From the NCBI RefSeq assembly GCF_002095465.1, contig NZ_MLFP01000018.1, forward strand, positions 37,495-101,494: a stretch of 64,000 nt of DNA. The letters run 5' to 3'. The notes under the pieces were generated by a model. It did no database searches and was not told where the DNA came from. It worked only from the letters and a program-made list of their open reading frames with translations. This document shows, piece after piece, positions 42,692 to 51,113 of the stretch (its first letter is position 1; each line of letters starts with the position of its first letter). This stretch comes from Pantoea rodasii. GTDB lineage: Bacteria > Pseudomonadota > Gammaproteobacteria > Enterobacterales > Enterobacteriaceae. The position numbers were made by a program, and so were the translations under genes.

Positions 42692-43360
42692 ATGTCTTAT
42701 CGTCGCCCGGTGTTAGCCGCTATTTTTGATATGGACGGATTGCTGATCGATTCGGAACCGTTGTGGGACCAGGCTGAACTGGATGTTTTTTCCAGCCTGG
42801 GCGTGGATATCACGCGCCGTCATGAACTGCCGGATACGCTGGGTTTGCGCATCGATCAAACCGTTCGCATGTGGTACGAAGCCTTGCCGTGGAGCGGTCC
42901 GGATCAGGCGGAGGTGACACAGCGTATCATTGCACGCGCGCTGGCGTTGGTCGAAGAGACGCGCCCGCTGTTACCCGGCGTTGAGCAGGCGCTGCAGCTG
43001 TGTCAGCAGCAGGGATTGAAAATCGCCCTCGCCTCGGCTTCTCCGCTGTTTATGTTAGAACGTGTGCTTGAGATGTTTGATCTGCGCAAGTATTTCGTTG
43101 CCATCGCCTCTGCGGAAGCACTGCCTTACAGCAAACCCCATCCACAGGTGTACCTGGATGCGGCGGCAAAGTTAGGCATCGATCCGCTGAACTGCGTGAC
43201 GCTGGAAGATTCATTTAATGGCTTGATCGCCACCAAAGCCGCGCGGATGCGTTCGATTGTGGTGCCTGCCGCTGAATATCGTGATGATGCCCGCTGGGCG
43301 CTGGCGAATGTGAAGCTGGCGGATTTGACGCAGCTGAAGGCTGAGCATTTGTTTAACTGA
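42692..43360 (+). CDS. hxpB: Hexitol phosphatase HxpB (YniC)
   Basis: HAD-superfamily sugar-phosphate phosphatase. The E. coli enzyme acts on 2-deoxyglucose-6-phosphate, sorbitol- and mannitol-phosphates. 222 residues, as in E. coli. HAD motif I DMDGLLID with nucleophile Asp13 and Asp15, motif II in ALASASPLFML, motif III lysine in YSKPHPQVYL, and motif IV in TLEDSFNGL. GGAG-type ribosome-binding site (CGGAGCTG). It acts in the cytosol, probably for detoxification. Confidence 0.96.
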   Translation: MSYRRPVLAAIFDMDGLLIDSEPLWDQAELDVFSSLGVDITRRHELPDTLGLRIDQTVRMWYEALPWSGPDQAEVTQRIIARALALVEETRPLLPGVEQALQLCQQQGLKIALASASPLFMLERVLEMFDLRKYFVAIASAEALPYSKPHPQVYLDAAAKLGIDPLNCVTLEDSFNGLIATKAARMRSIVVPAAEYRDDARWALANVKLADLTQLKAEHLFN

Positions 43361-43416
43361 GACTCTCCGTCATACCGGACAGACCCGATCGTTCGCACAA
43401 TTGAATCCATCCCAGT

Positions 43417-43450
43417 AGATTGTCCAGGCCAGCTTTGGCACGGACAATCT
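43417..43450. repeat. 34-base imperfect hairpin after hxpB
   Basis: AGATTGTCC … GGACAATCT (9 pairs), a 2×2 internal loop, then GCCA/TGGC around a GCTT tetraloop. It lies 56 bases after the hxpB stop. The following CTGTTCTTC is a poor T tract. Confidence 0.65.
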
Positions 43451-43524
43451 GTTCTTCACACCAGACTTCCCTCTCAACTTATCTCATCGCTCTTTAGCAT
43501 CGAGATTGATCGTTCACGCAAATA

Positions 43525-43544
43525 AATAAAACATCGTTTCATTT
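43525..43544 (+). promoter_or_regulatory. KdgR box upstream of the kdu locus
   Basis: AATAAAACATCGTTTCATTT fits the KdgR operator pattern (AATGAAACATTGTTTCATTT type). KdgR represses pectin/uronate degradation genes, including kduI and kduD, in enterobacteria. Confidence 0.75.
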
Positions 43545-43625
43545 TTATTGAATTCAAATTCCATCCTGCCTAAGATGCCTAAAGACCCGTTACGGGGCAC
43601 TTCTTTTCACTTCGAGAGGTCTGAG

Positions 43626-43736
43626 ATGGACGTTCGTCAAAACATTCACACCCTGCCTGTCAATACTGCCGGTTTACCTCACGCACATCGGCTCATGCCC
43701 GCCAAAGCGCGCTGCGCTAACAGGAGCGAAAGATGA
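43626..43736 (+). pseudogene. kduI: kduI remnant (N-terminal codons only)
   Basis: A 36-residue frame starts MDVRQNIHT, matching the N-terminus of 5-keto-4-deoxyuronate isomerase KduI (MDVRQSIHS). It then continues into unrelated sequence and overlaps the kduD start in ATGA. A ribosome-binding site (GAGAGG) and KdgR box are kept. Intact KduI has roughly 278 residues, so nearly the whole gene is gone. It may still act as a short leader peptide translationally coupled to kduD. Confidence 0.6.
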
Positions 43737-44494
43737 TTCTCAACGCATTTAATCTTGAAGGTAAAATCGCGCTGGTGACCGGATGTAACACCGGCTTAGG
43801 CCAGGGCATGGCGTTGGGATTGGCGCAGGCTGGCTGCGACATCATTGGCGTCAACCGCGCTGGGCCAGCTGATACCCAGGCCAAAGTTGCAGCGCTGGGC
43901 CGCCGCTTTTGGTCAATACAAGCCGATCTCACCCAGCCCTCTGTGGTGCCACACATTGTGGAGCAAGCCATTGCTCAGGCCGGACACATCGACATTTTGG
44001 TGAATAACGCCGGGATTATTCGTCGCGATGATGCCCTTAACTTCAGCGAGCAGGATTGGGACGATGTGATGAACATCAACAGCAAAAGTCTGTTCTTCCT
44101 GTCGCAGCAGGTCGCCCGCCAGTTTATCGCGCAGGGTAAAGGCGGAAAGATCATTAACATTGCCTCGATGCTGTCATTCCAGGGTGGCATTCGTGTGCCT
44201 TCTTACACTGCATCGAAAAGCGCGGTGATGGGATTAACACGTCTGATGGCAAACGAGTGGGCGAAACACGGGGTTAACGTCAACGCCATCGCACCCGGTT
44301 ATATGGCGACCAACAACACCGAACAACTGCGCAATGATGAGTCGCGCAACGAGGAGATCCTCGGACGCATTCCTGCCGGGCGCTGGGGCATCCCCGACGA
44401 TATGATGGGCCCAATCGTTTTCCTCGCCTCTGACGCATCAGATTATATCAATGGTTATACGCTGGCCGTCGACGGTGGATGGTTAGCACGCTAA
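43733..44494 (+). CDS. kduD: 2-Dehydro-3-deoxy-D-gluconate 5-dehydrogenase KduD
   Basis: Short-chain dehydrogenase that interconverts 2,5-diketo-3-deoxygluconate and 2-keto-3-deoxygluconate in pectin/hexuronate breakdown. 253 residues, as in E. coli. NAD-binding TGCNTGLGQG (16–25), NNAGIIRRDDAL, catalytic YTASKSAVMG, and APGYMATNNT are visible, ending VDGGWLAR. Shine-Dalgarno AGGAG. It is preceded by a truncated kduI and a KdgR box, so it keeps its pathway control but not its usual partner. Confidence 0.95.
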   Translation: MILNAFNLEGKIALVTGCNTGLGQGMALGLAQAGCDIIGVNRAGPADTQAKVAALGRRFWSIQADLTQPSVVPHIVEQAIAQAGHIDILVNNAGIIRRDDALNFSEQDWDDVMNINSKSLFFLSQQVARQFIAQGKGGKIINIASMLSFQGGIRVPSYTASKSAVMGLTRLMANEWAKHGVNVNAIAPGYMATNNTEQLRNDESRNEEILGRIPAGRWGIPDDMMGPIVFLASDASDYINGYTLAVDGGWLAR

Positions 44495-44591
44495 CCTGTT
44501 CATTTCCCGCGTCATTATGACGCGGGAAAGTGAAAAATATTAACGCTTCGTTACAGCGTCACCGTTCTATTTTACTGGATAAATCCCTATA

Positions 44592-44607
44592 CTGGATGCA
44601 TCGACAG
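44592..44607 (+). promoter_or_regulatory. LexA (SOS) box of ydjM
   Basis: CTGGATGCATCGACAG, flanked as TACTG…CAGT, fits CTG-N10-CAG. It overlaps a TATACT −10 (44588–44593) and ends 21 bases before the start codon. E. coli ydjM is an SOS gene. Confidence 0.75.
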
Positions 44608-44628
44608 TTTTTGCAGCCAGGTTTTATC

Positions 44629-45219
44629 ATGACGGCCGAAGGCCATATCATTTTTGCCATTGCCAGCGCGATTTTTGCCAAGCGTGCGGAGTTGACGCCA
44701 GTGATGGCCAGCGCCGACTGGTGGCATTTGGTGCCTGCTGCGCTGTTGACCTGTCTGCTACCTGATATCGATCATCCCAAATCCGTTTTAGGCCAGCGTT
44801 TAAGATGGATTTCGCACCCCATCGCGCGCGCGTTTGGCCATCGTGGATTCACGCACAGTTTGCTGGCAGTGGCCGTCAGTTTGTGGCTATTCCAGATTAA
44901 CGTGCCCGCTGACTGGTTCCTGCCAGCGGACGTGCTTCAAGGCCTCACATTGGGCTATCTCAGCCATATTGTCGCCGATATGCTGACGCCGGCTGGCGTA
45001 CCTTTACTGTGGCCATGCCGCTGGCGCTTTCGTCTGCCACTGCTCAATAGCCAAAAAGGCAATCAACTGGAGCGGGCACTTTGCCTCGCATTGGTGGGTT
45101 ACGCTCTGTGGTTTCCGGCTGGCATGCCCTCTTTTGGTGCCAACGGTTGGCCCGAGCAACTGTTTAATACGCTACAAAACGGAGTGGGTCGGTTAGTTAA
45201 TGGCCAAGGCGGGCAATAA
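44629..45219 (+). CDS. ydjM: SOS-regulated inner-membrane metal-dependent hydrolase-like YdjM
   Basis: 196 residues from MTAEGHIIFAIAS, the E. coli length. LexA-binding, metal-dependent hydrolase-like (DUF457/YdjM) family: conserved LLPDIDHPKS, FGHRGFTHSLLAV and GYLSHIVADMLTPAGVPLLWP contain His/Asp clusters in a membrane setting, with four hydrophobic segments. Biochemical activity unproven. The LexA box just upstream implies induction by DNA damage. An upstream in-frame extension is rejected because it would place the operator inside the gene. Confidence 0.93.
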   Translation: MTAEGHIIFAIASAIFAKRAELTPVMASADWWHLVPAALLTCLLPDIDHPKSVLGQRLRWISHPIARAFGHRGFTHSLLAVAVSLWLFQINVPADWFLPADVLQGLTLGYLSHIVADMLTPAGVPLLWPCRWRFRLPLLNSQKGNQLERALCLALVGYALWFPAGMPSFGANGWPEQLFNTLQNGVGRLVNGQGGQ

Positions 45220-45372
45220 ACAGACAAATCAATCCATAAAGTTATAAACCATTCCTTTTGAGTATAAACCTGCACTTTCCTGAACTGGTAACATTCCTGA
45301 CATTCCCTGACGGGAACTTACTGTTTTCCGCGCCAGCCTGATTTGCTGCGCGGCACATCTCTGGAGTCGAGC

Positions 45373-46764
45373 ATGGATTTTCCCCTCATTATTAATATCG
45401 TCGCCTTTGTGGCGCTGCTGATTCTGTTGAATCGCATTGGCAACCAAAGCTGGAGTCTATCGAAGCGCGTCCTGACTGGTTTAGTGATTGGCGTGCTGTT
45501 CGGCCTGGCGTTACAAACCATTTATGGCGAAAACAGCCCGGTCGTTAAAGCCTCAATTGGCTGGTTTAACATTGTCGGCAACGGCTACGTGCAGTTGCTG
45601 CAGATGATTGTGATGCCGCTGGTGTTTGCCTCAATCCTCAGCGCGGTGGCACGTCTGCATAATGCCTCGTCATTGGGTAAAATCAGCGTCCTGACCATTG
45701 GCGTGTTGCTGTTCACCACCGCCATTTCCGCTCTGGTGGGTGTGATGGTCACCGGTCTGTTCGGCCTGAGCGCTGAAGGTCTGGTGCAGGGCGTGCAGGA
45801 AACCGCGCGCCTGAGTGCGATTCAGAGTAATTATGTCGGTAAAGTCGCCGACCTCAGCACGCCGCAGCTGCTGCTCTCCTTCATCCCGAAAAATCCGTTT
45901 GCCGATATGGCAGGCGCGAACCCTACGTCGATTATCAGCGTCGTGATTTTTGCCGCCTTCCTCGGTGTCGCCGCTTTGCAGTTATTGAAAGATGACAAAG
46001 TCAAAGGCGAACGCGTGCTGGTCGCGATTGACACCCTGCAATCCTGGGTGATGAAGCTGGTGCGTTTGATCATGAAGCTGACGCCTTACGGTGTACTGGC
46101 GCTGATGACCAAAGTCGTCGCCGGTTCCAACCTGCAGGACATCATCAAGCTGGGCGGTTTCGTGGTTGCGTCTTATCTTGGTCTGGCGATTATGTTTGGC
46201 GTGCACGCGCTGCTGCTGTCGGTGAATGGCATCAACCCGATGCGCTTCTTCCGCAAAGTGTGGCCGGTAATCACTTTCGCTTTCACCAGCCGTTCCAGTG
46301 CAGCCAGTATTCCGCTGAACGTCGAAACTCAGACGCGCCGTCTTGGCGTGCCAGAATCCATCGCTAGCTTCTCCGCGTCTTTCGGTGCCACTATCGGCCA
46401 AAACGGCTGTGCGGGTTTGTATCCAACCATGCTGGCGGTGATGGTTGCGCCTACCGTTGGCATCAACCCGTTTGATCCGATGTGGATTGCGACGTTGGTG
46501 GGTATTGTGACGCTAAGCTCGGCCGGTGTTGCCGGTGTGGGCGGCGGTGCCACTTTCGCCGCGCTGATTGTGCTACCGGCGATGGGTCTGCCCGTCACGC
46601 TGGTGGCACTGCTGATTTCCATCGAACCGCTGATCGACATGGGTCGCACCGCGCTGAACGTCAATGGTTCCATGACGGCCGGTTCACTCACCAGCCGCTG
46701 GCTCGGTTTGACCGACAAAAAGGTGCTGGAGAGCGATGAACACGCTGAATTAGCCCACCGCTAA
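45373..46764 (+). CDS. tcyP: L-cystine sodium/dicarboxylate-type symporter TcyP
   Basis: Inner-membrane cystine importer (YdjN) of the DAACS family. 463 residues from [10 protein letters not shown] after GGAG, the E. coli length. Eight hydrophobic segments plus two re-entrant hairpins. Family motifs are [39 protein letters not shown] (serine-rich hairpin 1), [20 protein letters not shown] and [18 protein letters not shown]. It is followed by a strong terminator. CysB control is known in E. coli; no site is assigned here. Confidence 0.96.
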   Translation: MDFPLIINIVAFVALLILLNRIGNQSWSLSKRVLTGLVIGVLFGLALQTIYGENSPVVKASIGWFNIVGNGYVQLLQMIVMPLVFASILSAVARLHNASSLGKISVLTIGVLLFTTAISALVGVMVTGLFGLSAEGLVQGVQETARLSAIQSNYVGKVADLSTPQLLLSFIPKNPFADMAGANPTSIISVVIFAAFLGVAALQLLKDDKVKGERVLVAIDTLQSWVMKLVRLIMKLTPYGVLALMTKVVAGSNLQDIIKLGGFVVASYLGLAIMFGVHALLLSVNGINPMRFFRKVWPVITFAFTSRSSAASIPLNVETQTRRLGVPESIASFSASFGATIGQNGCAGLYPTMLAVMVAPTVGINPFDPMWIATLVGIVTLSSAGVAGVGGGATFAALIVLPAMGLPVTLVALLISIEPLIDMGRTALNVNGSMTAGSLTSRWLGLTDKKVLESDEHAELAHR

Positions 46765-46780
46765 TCCTCATCCTTAAACG

Positions 46781-46810
46781 ACGGCAGGCTGCAGAGCCTG
46801 CCGTTTTTTT
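46781..46810 (+). terminator. Rho-independent terminator of tcyP
   Basis: ACGGCAGGC, six-base loop, GCCTGCCGT plus a T7 tail. Confidence 0.93.
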
Positions 46811-46960
46811 ATGGTGAAAACTCCGCAATTCCGCCTAATCGTGGCGCTAGCGTCAGGAAAGCGTTAAGCATGGTAAACAGACGAAAAATCAGCCATTTTT
46901 CACTTGAGTTTTCCCTGCGAAAGGCCAATTCTGCTATCAGTCATAGCAGGAGAATCACCG

Positions 46961-47344
46961 ATGAAACACGTTATCGCCTCGGTGCTGGCGTTAACCTTAT
47001 TAACGCCCGCCATTAGTTTTGCCCATCCCTACGGCTGGGGCCCAGGCCCAGGTCCACATTGGGGTGGTGGTCCACGTTGGGGGGGTCCCGGTCCGCTGCG
47101 TTTCTTACCTGAAGCCGCCACAGCGGTACTGATCGGCGGCCTGACTTATTACATGCTCAACGGCAGCTATTATCAGCGTCAAGGTGATAATTACGTCGTG
47201 GTGCAGGCGCCTGAAGCGCCCTCGGAAGGCGGGATGCGCGTGCTGGATTTCAACGGCAAGCGCTATTACGTGCAGGAAGGTCACTACTACCAGCGCGAGA
47301 TGGGTGGTAACTACGTTGAGGTGCCACGCCCTTACGGATTATAA
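46961..47344 (+). CDS. Small secreted protein, Gly/Pro/Trp-rich with two YY-containing repeats
   Basis: 127 residues after AGGAG. The signal peptide ends near ISFA (about residue 23). A low-complexity segment of Gly-Pro-His-Trp (about 25–45) is followed by a hydrophobic stretch (ATAVLIGGLTYYML) and two similar units: NGSYYQRQGDNYVVVQAP and EGHYYQREMGGNYVEVPRP. This pattern resembles the DUF6515-type family of small envelope proteins (inference; no function known). A strong terminator follows. The gene is absent from this place in E. coli. Confidence 0.78.
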   Translation: MKHVIASVLALTLLTPAISFAHPYGWGPGPGPHWGGGPRWGGPGPLRFLPEAATAVLIGGLTYYMLNGSYYQRQGDNYVVVQAPEAPSEGGMRVLDFNGKRYYVQEGHYYQREMGGNYVEVPRPYGL

Positions 47345-47355
47345 GCGCACAACGA

Positions 47356-47384
47356 AAAACGGCCCGTCATTGACGGGCCGTTTT
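47356..47384 (+). terminator. Terminator between the secreted-protein gene and osmE
   Basis: AAAACGGCCCGTC, three-base loop, GACGGGCCGTTTT. It is symmetric and can serve both convergent genes. Confidence 0.9.
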
Positions 47385-47398
47385 GTATTCTGCAACGC

Positions 47399-47734
47399 TT
47401 ACTGAGCGGCTTGCGGATCGGTGTCGTAATCTTTACAGCTCTGGAAGCCATAATTCATGACGCGGCCCACATCGTTATAGCTCACAAAGTAGGTTTGAGG
47501 TTTGCCGTCACGTTCGCCAATGACATAAGTCTGGCAGGTCCCACGCGCATGCACCATGGTGATTTCAGTTGAAGGCGCACCGGCAATCTGACGTACCTGA
47601 TCGCGCGTCATGCCTTTTTTCACATCCTTCACCACCGGCTTAGTGACATAGCTTTCTGCTTTGTCATAAGTCGTACAACCAGACAGGGCTACCAGCGTCA
47701 TCGCGGCAGCGATACATCCCAGCACTTTATTCAT
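47399..47734 (-). CDS. osmE: Osmotically inducible lipoprotein OsmE
   Basis: 111 residues from [10 protein letters not shown] (112 in E. coli), with GAGGAA upstream. Lipobox LSGC with the acylated Cys at residue 20. The remainder is a SmpA/OmlA (BamE-like) fold: [35 protein letters not shown], ending [12 protein letters not shown]. Induced by osmotic stress in E. coli; exact role unknown. The neighbouring nadE is as in E. coli, but an MFS gene is inserted between them. Confidence 0.94.
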   Translation of the reverse strand: MNKVLGCIAAAMTLVALSGCTTYDKAESYVTKPVVKDVKKGMTRDQVRQIAGAPSTEITMVHARGTCQTYVIGERDGKPQTYFVSYNDVGRVMNYGFQSCKDYDTDPQAAQ

Positions 47735-47924
47735 CTTTATGTTCCTCATACTTTGTCCATGTCACAACAAGCCTGGAACATAAATCCAGATTAATCAAAT
47801 CAATGGCCATGTTTTAAGCTGATTCTTAAGCGTTAGTTTTTCGTAAAGATGCTGTGTTACCGCTTCACGCTTCGTATAATCCCCCGGCAAAATATATCGT
47901 AAGCCATAAAAAAACAGAGGATCA

Positions 47925-49115
47925 ATGACACCTGCACACTCCAACCGGCTGGTTTATGCCATCACGCTCGGCCTGCTTGCGGCACTCGGGCCGCTCTGCA
48001 TCGACCTGTATCTACCTGCTTTGCCAGAACTGGCGCGCGACCTGCATACCGAAACCGCTACGGCGCAGTTAAGTTTAACCGCCGGCTTATTAGGCCTTGG
48101 CGCAGGTCAATTGCTGTTTGGCCCGATGAGCGACAAATTTGGCCGTATCCGCCCTCTGCTGCTGTCGCTGGTGCTGTTGTTTATTGCCTCAATTGGCTGC
48201 GCGCTGGCGAAAGATATCCATTCACTGTTGGTGGCACGCCTGTTCGAAGGCTTAGCCGGTGCGGGCGGTGCGGTGCTTTCTCGTGCGATCGCACGTGATA
48301 TGTACAGTGGTCATGAGCTGACGCGCTTCTTCGCTCTGCTGATGCTGGTAAACGGTCTGGCACCGATTGGCGCGCCGGTACTGGGCGGCGTGTTAATGAC
48401 GGTGCTGAACTGGCGCGGTATTTTCGTGGTGCTCGGTTGTATCGCGATTTTGCTGATTTTCCTCGCGCGCTGGAAACTGCATGAAACGCTACCGGCTGAG
48501 CGTCGCAGTCAGGGATCCCTATTCTCCGCCTGGGCGGCACTCGGTCAGGTGATCACTCACCGTCCATTTATGGGCTTCTGCCTGACGCAGGGTTTCATGA
48601 TGTCCGGTATGTTTGCCTACATCGGCGCCTCGCCGTTTGTCCTGCAGCAGATTTACGGCTTGTCTCCGCAGGCATTTAGCTTCTGCTTCGCAGCCAACGG
48701 CATCGGCCTGATTATTGCATCTCAAACCAGTGCCCGTTTGTGCCCATTGTGGGGTGAATATCGCGTGCTGAAAGGCGGTCTGACGCTGGCATTTGTTGCC
48801 TCAAGCTGCCTGTTACTGGCCGGATTGGCCGGTGCCCCACTGCCGGTGATCTTGCTGGCGCTGTTCTTTACTATCGCCAGCAACGGCGTGATTGCGACCA
48901 CGGCTTCGTCACTGGCGATGCAAAGTCAGGGACATCGTGCTGGCAGCGCCTCGGCGGTGATTGGTGTCACCATGTTCACGCTGGGCGCGATTGCTGTACC
49001 GGTTACCGGATTGGGTGGTACGTCAGTTGCCAGCATGACCGGCACGATTTTTGGCTGCTTTATGCTGGCAATTCTGATGTTCACCCTGTTGGCAAAAAAA
49101 CCGAAAAGCGCCTGA
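47925..49115 (+). CDS. MFS efflux transporter, Bcr/CflA family
   Basis: 396 residues, twelve hydrophobic helices, start at 47925 after AGAGG. DHA1-type drug/proton antiporter motifs: LCIDLYLPALPELARDL (Bcr/CflA signature after helix 1), GQLLFGPMSDKFGRIRPLL (motif A) and RAIARDMYSGHELTRFFALLMLVNGLAPIGAPVLGG (motif C region, cited as position 120–155). The substrate is not predictable; family members export chloramphenicol, bicyclomycin, cysteine-related metabolites or sugars. It lies between osmE and nadE, where E. coli has nothing comparable. Confidence 0.88.
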   Translation: MTPAHSNRLVYAITLGLLAALGPLCIDLYLPALPELARDLHTETATAQLSLTAGLLGLGAGQLLFGPMSDKFGRIRPLLLSLVLLFIASIGCALAKDIHSLLVARLFEGLAGAGGAVLSRAIARDMYSGHELTRFFALLMLVNGLAPIGAPVLGGVLMTVLNWRGIFVVLGCIAILLIFLARWKLHETLPAERRSQGSLFSAWAALGQVITHRPFMGFCLTQGFMMSGMFAYIGASPFVLQQIYGLSPQAFSFCFAANGIGLIIASQTSARLCPLWGEYRVLKGGLTLAFVASSCLLLAGLAGAPLPVILLALFFTIASNGVIATTASSLAMQSQGHRAGSASAVIGVTMFTLGAIAVPVTGLGGTSVASMTGTIFGCFMLAILMFTLLAKKPKSA

Positions 49116-49135
49116 AAAGACTGCGAATAAGTGCG

Positions 49136-49161
49136 ACAACAAGCCATGCGGCTTGTTGTTT
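49136..49161 (+). terminator. Hairpin after the MFS gene
   Basis: ACAACAAGCC, loop ATGC, GGCTTGTTGTTT. The stem is strong and the T tail short. Confidence 0.55.
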
Positions 49162-49232
49162 GGCAGCGGAGGGGTTAGCTTTAGCAGATGATTCGTATTG
49201 TGCCGTCAGGCTACTGACTTGAGGAGAGGTTC

Positions 49233-50060
49233 ATGTCACTGCAGCAGGAAATCATTGAAGCCCTGGGCGTAAAGCCCGTTATCGACCCGCAGCAGGAAGT
49301 CCGCGTCAGCGTCGATTTTCTGAAATCCTACCTGAAAGCCAATCCGTTCCTGAAAACCCTGGTGCTGGGCATCAGCGGCGGTCAGGACTCAACGTTGACC
49401 GGCATCCTGTCACAAACCGCCATCCGCGAGCTGCGTGACGAAACCGGCGACAACGATTACACCTTTATCGCCGTTCGTTTGCCGTATGGCGTGCAGGCCG
49501 ATGAGCAGGATTGTCAGGATGCGCTGGCGTTTATCCAGCCCGATCGCACCCTGGTGGTAAACATCAAGGAAGCCATTCTCGCCAGTGAACGTGCGCTCAA
49601 AGCAGCGGGTATTGAAGTCTCTGATTTCGTACGCGGCAATGAGAAAGCGCGTGAGCGTATGAAGGCACAATACAGCATTGCCGGCATGACCAAAGGCGTG
49701 GTGGTGGGAACGGATCATGCCGCTGAAGCCGTCACCGGTTTCTTCACCAAATACGGTGATGGCGGCAGTGACATCAACCCTATTTTCCGCCTGCACAAAG
49801 GCCAGGGCAAACAGCTGTTGAAAACCCTTGGCTGCCCGGAACACTTGTATCTGAAGCATCCGACGGCCGATTTGGAAGACGATCGTCCTGGCCTGCAGGA
49901 TGAGGTGGCACTGGGCGTGACCTATCAGCAAATCGATGCTTATCTGGAAGGCAAAACCATCGATGCTGCTGCCGCCAAAACCATTGAAGGCTGGTACTTG
50001 AAAACCGAACATAAACGTCGCCCGCCGATTACCGTGTTCGACGATTTCTGGAAAAAGTAA
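49233..50060 (+). CDS. nadE: Ammonia-dependent NAD(+) synthetase
   Basis: Amidates nicotinic acid adenine dinucleotide to NAD with ATP and ammonia, the last step of NAD synthesis. 275 residues, as in E. coli. The PP-loop SGGQDS lies at 48–53, with [30 protein letters not shown] and [18 protein letters not shown] typical of the family (substrate sites at about residues 165–225). It has no glutaminase domain. GAGGAGAGG ribosome-binding site. Confidence 0.97.
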   Translation: MSLQQEIIEALGVKPVIDPQQEVRVSVDFLKSYLKANPFLKTLVLGISGGQDSTLTGILSQTAIRELRDETGDNDYTFIAVRLPYGVQADEQDCQDALAFIQPDRTLVVNIKEAILASERALKAAGIEVSDFVRGNEKARERMKAQYSIAGMTKGVVVGTDHAAEAVTGFFTKYGDGGSDINPIFRLHKGQGKQLLKTLGCPEHLYLKHPTADLEDDRPGLQDEVALGVTYQQIDAYLEGKTIDAAAAKTIEGWYLKTEHKRRPPITVFDDFWKK

Positions 50061-50067
50061 CCGCTCT

Positions 50068-50096
50068 GCGTTTCCCGCCAGTGCTGCGGGAAACGC
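50068..50096 (+). terminator. Hairpin after nadE
   Basis: GCGTTTCCCGC, seven-base loop, GCGGGAAACGC, a perfect 11-bp stem. Only CCCTCTTC follows. Confidence 0.5.
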
Positions 50097-50141
50097 CCCT
50101 CTTCTGCCGCTGACTGGCGAGAAAAGCATCACGCTGATATA

Positions 50142-50157
50142 CTGGACAGACAACCAG
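50142..50157 (+). promoter_or_regulatory. LexA (SOS) box of cho
   Basis: CTGGACAGACAACCAG with perfect TA…TA flanks (TACTG-N10-CAGTA). It overlaps a TATACT −10 (50138–50143) and ends 15 bases before the start codon. E. coli cho is LexA-regulated. Confidence 0.8.
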
Positions 50158-50172
50158 TAATCGGAGTGTGTT

Positions 50173-51033
50173 TTGGTCAGACGTGCAGCTATTCACCGCC
50201 TGGAGTTTGATGCGGCGGCGATTTATCAATATCCCGAACATTTACGTCAATGGCTGGAAGGTTTGCCCAATCAGCCTGGCGTCTACACCTTTCACGGTGA
50301 CAGTGAAAACCTGCCTCTGTATATCGGTAAAAGCGTCAACCTGCGCAGTCGGGTGATGTCGCATTTTCGTACCCCGGATGAAGCCAGCATGTTACGCCAG
50401 GCGCGACGCGTCAGTTGGATCCCTACCGCTGGCGATCTCGGCGCACAGCTGCTGGAAGCGCAGATGATCAAAACGCAACAGCCGCTGTTTAATAAGCGCC
50501 TGCGCAAAAATCGCCAGCTGTGCTCGTTGCAACTTGGCGAAGGTGCACCGCAAGTGGTGTATGCCAAAGATCTCGATTTCTCCTGCTCGCCTAATCTTTA
50601 TGGTTTGTTTCGCAGCCGTTTTGCCGCGATGGAGAAGCTCAAAGCGATTGCCGATGAACAGCGCCTGTGTCATGGATTGCTGGGATTAGAGCGTTTGACG
50701 CCGGGACGCGGCTGTTTCCGTGCTGCGCTAAAACGTTGCGCCGGGGCTTGCTGTGGGAATGAGTCCATTGAAGCCCATCAGCAACGTTTGCATGATGCGC
50801 TGGAGCAAATGCGGGTGGTGTGCTGGCCGTGGCAAGGCCCGGTTGGCATGGTTGAAGTGGGAACAGCGATGACGCAGATCCACGTCATCGATCACTGGTT
50901 CTGGCTGGGATCGGTTGCCACTGAAGCGGAGGCGCGTCAACTTCAGCGCGCCCGCCAGGGTTTTGACCACGACGGCTATAAAATTTTGTGCCGCCCGCTG
51001 CTGTCCGGGACTTTCCCGCTGATTGAGCTTTAG
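50173..51033 (+). CDS. cho: Excinuclease Cho (UvrC homologue)
   Basis: SOS endonuclease that makes the 3' incision in nucleotide excision repair with UvrAB, useful at bulky lesions UvrC cannot process. The TTG start at 50173 gives MVRRAAIHRLEFDAAAIYQYPEHL, aligned with E. coli. 286 residues (295 in E. coli). GIY-YIG nuclease domain (QPGVYTF … LPLYIGKSVNLRSRV) at about 30–110 and the UvrC-like Cys-rich CAGACCG segment near 195. It lacks the UvrC C-terminal half, as expected. Confidence 0.95.
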   Translation: MVRRAAIHRLEFDAAAIYQYPEHLRQWLEGLPNQPGVYTFHGDSENLPLYIGKSVNLRSRVMSHFRTPDEASMLRQARRVSWIPTAGDLGAQLLEAQMIKTQQPLFNKRLRKNRQLCSLQLGEGAPQVVYAKDLDFSCSPNLYGLFRSRFAAMEKLKAIADEQRLCHGLLGLERLTPGRGCFRAALKRCAGACCGNESIEAHQQRLHDALEQMRVVCWPWQGPVGMVEVGTAMTQIHVIDHWFWLGSVATEAEARQLQRARQGFDHDGYKILCRPLLSGTFPLIEL

Positions 51034-51040
51034 AAACAAA

Positions 51041-51089
51041 ACCGCCGACGCTGCCCAAAGCATCAGATGCAGTGGACAACGTCGGCGGT
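51041..51089. repeat. Nested inverted repeat between convergent cho and spy
   Basis: ACCGCCGACG (51041–51050) pairs perfectly with CGTCGGCGGT (51080–51089); inside is GCATC-A-GATGC (51060–51070). It is probably the shared transcript end; no T tract. Confidence 0.6.
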
Positions 51090-51113
51090 CTCAAACCGGA
51101 TTAGTTAAAAGGC

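Noticed and set aside
49410..50153. 247-codon frame opposite nadE
   Set aside because: Shadow of nadE; no promoter, ribosome-binding site or recognisable domain.
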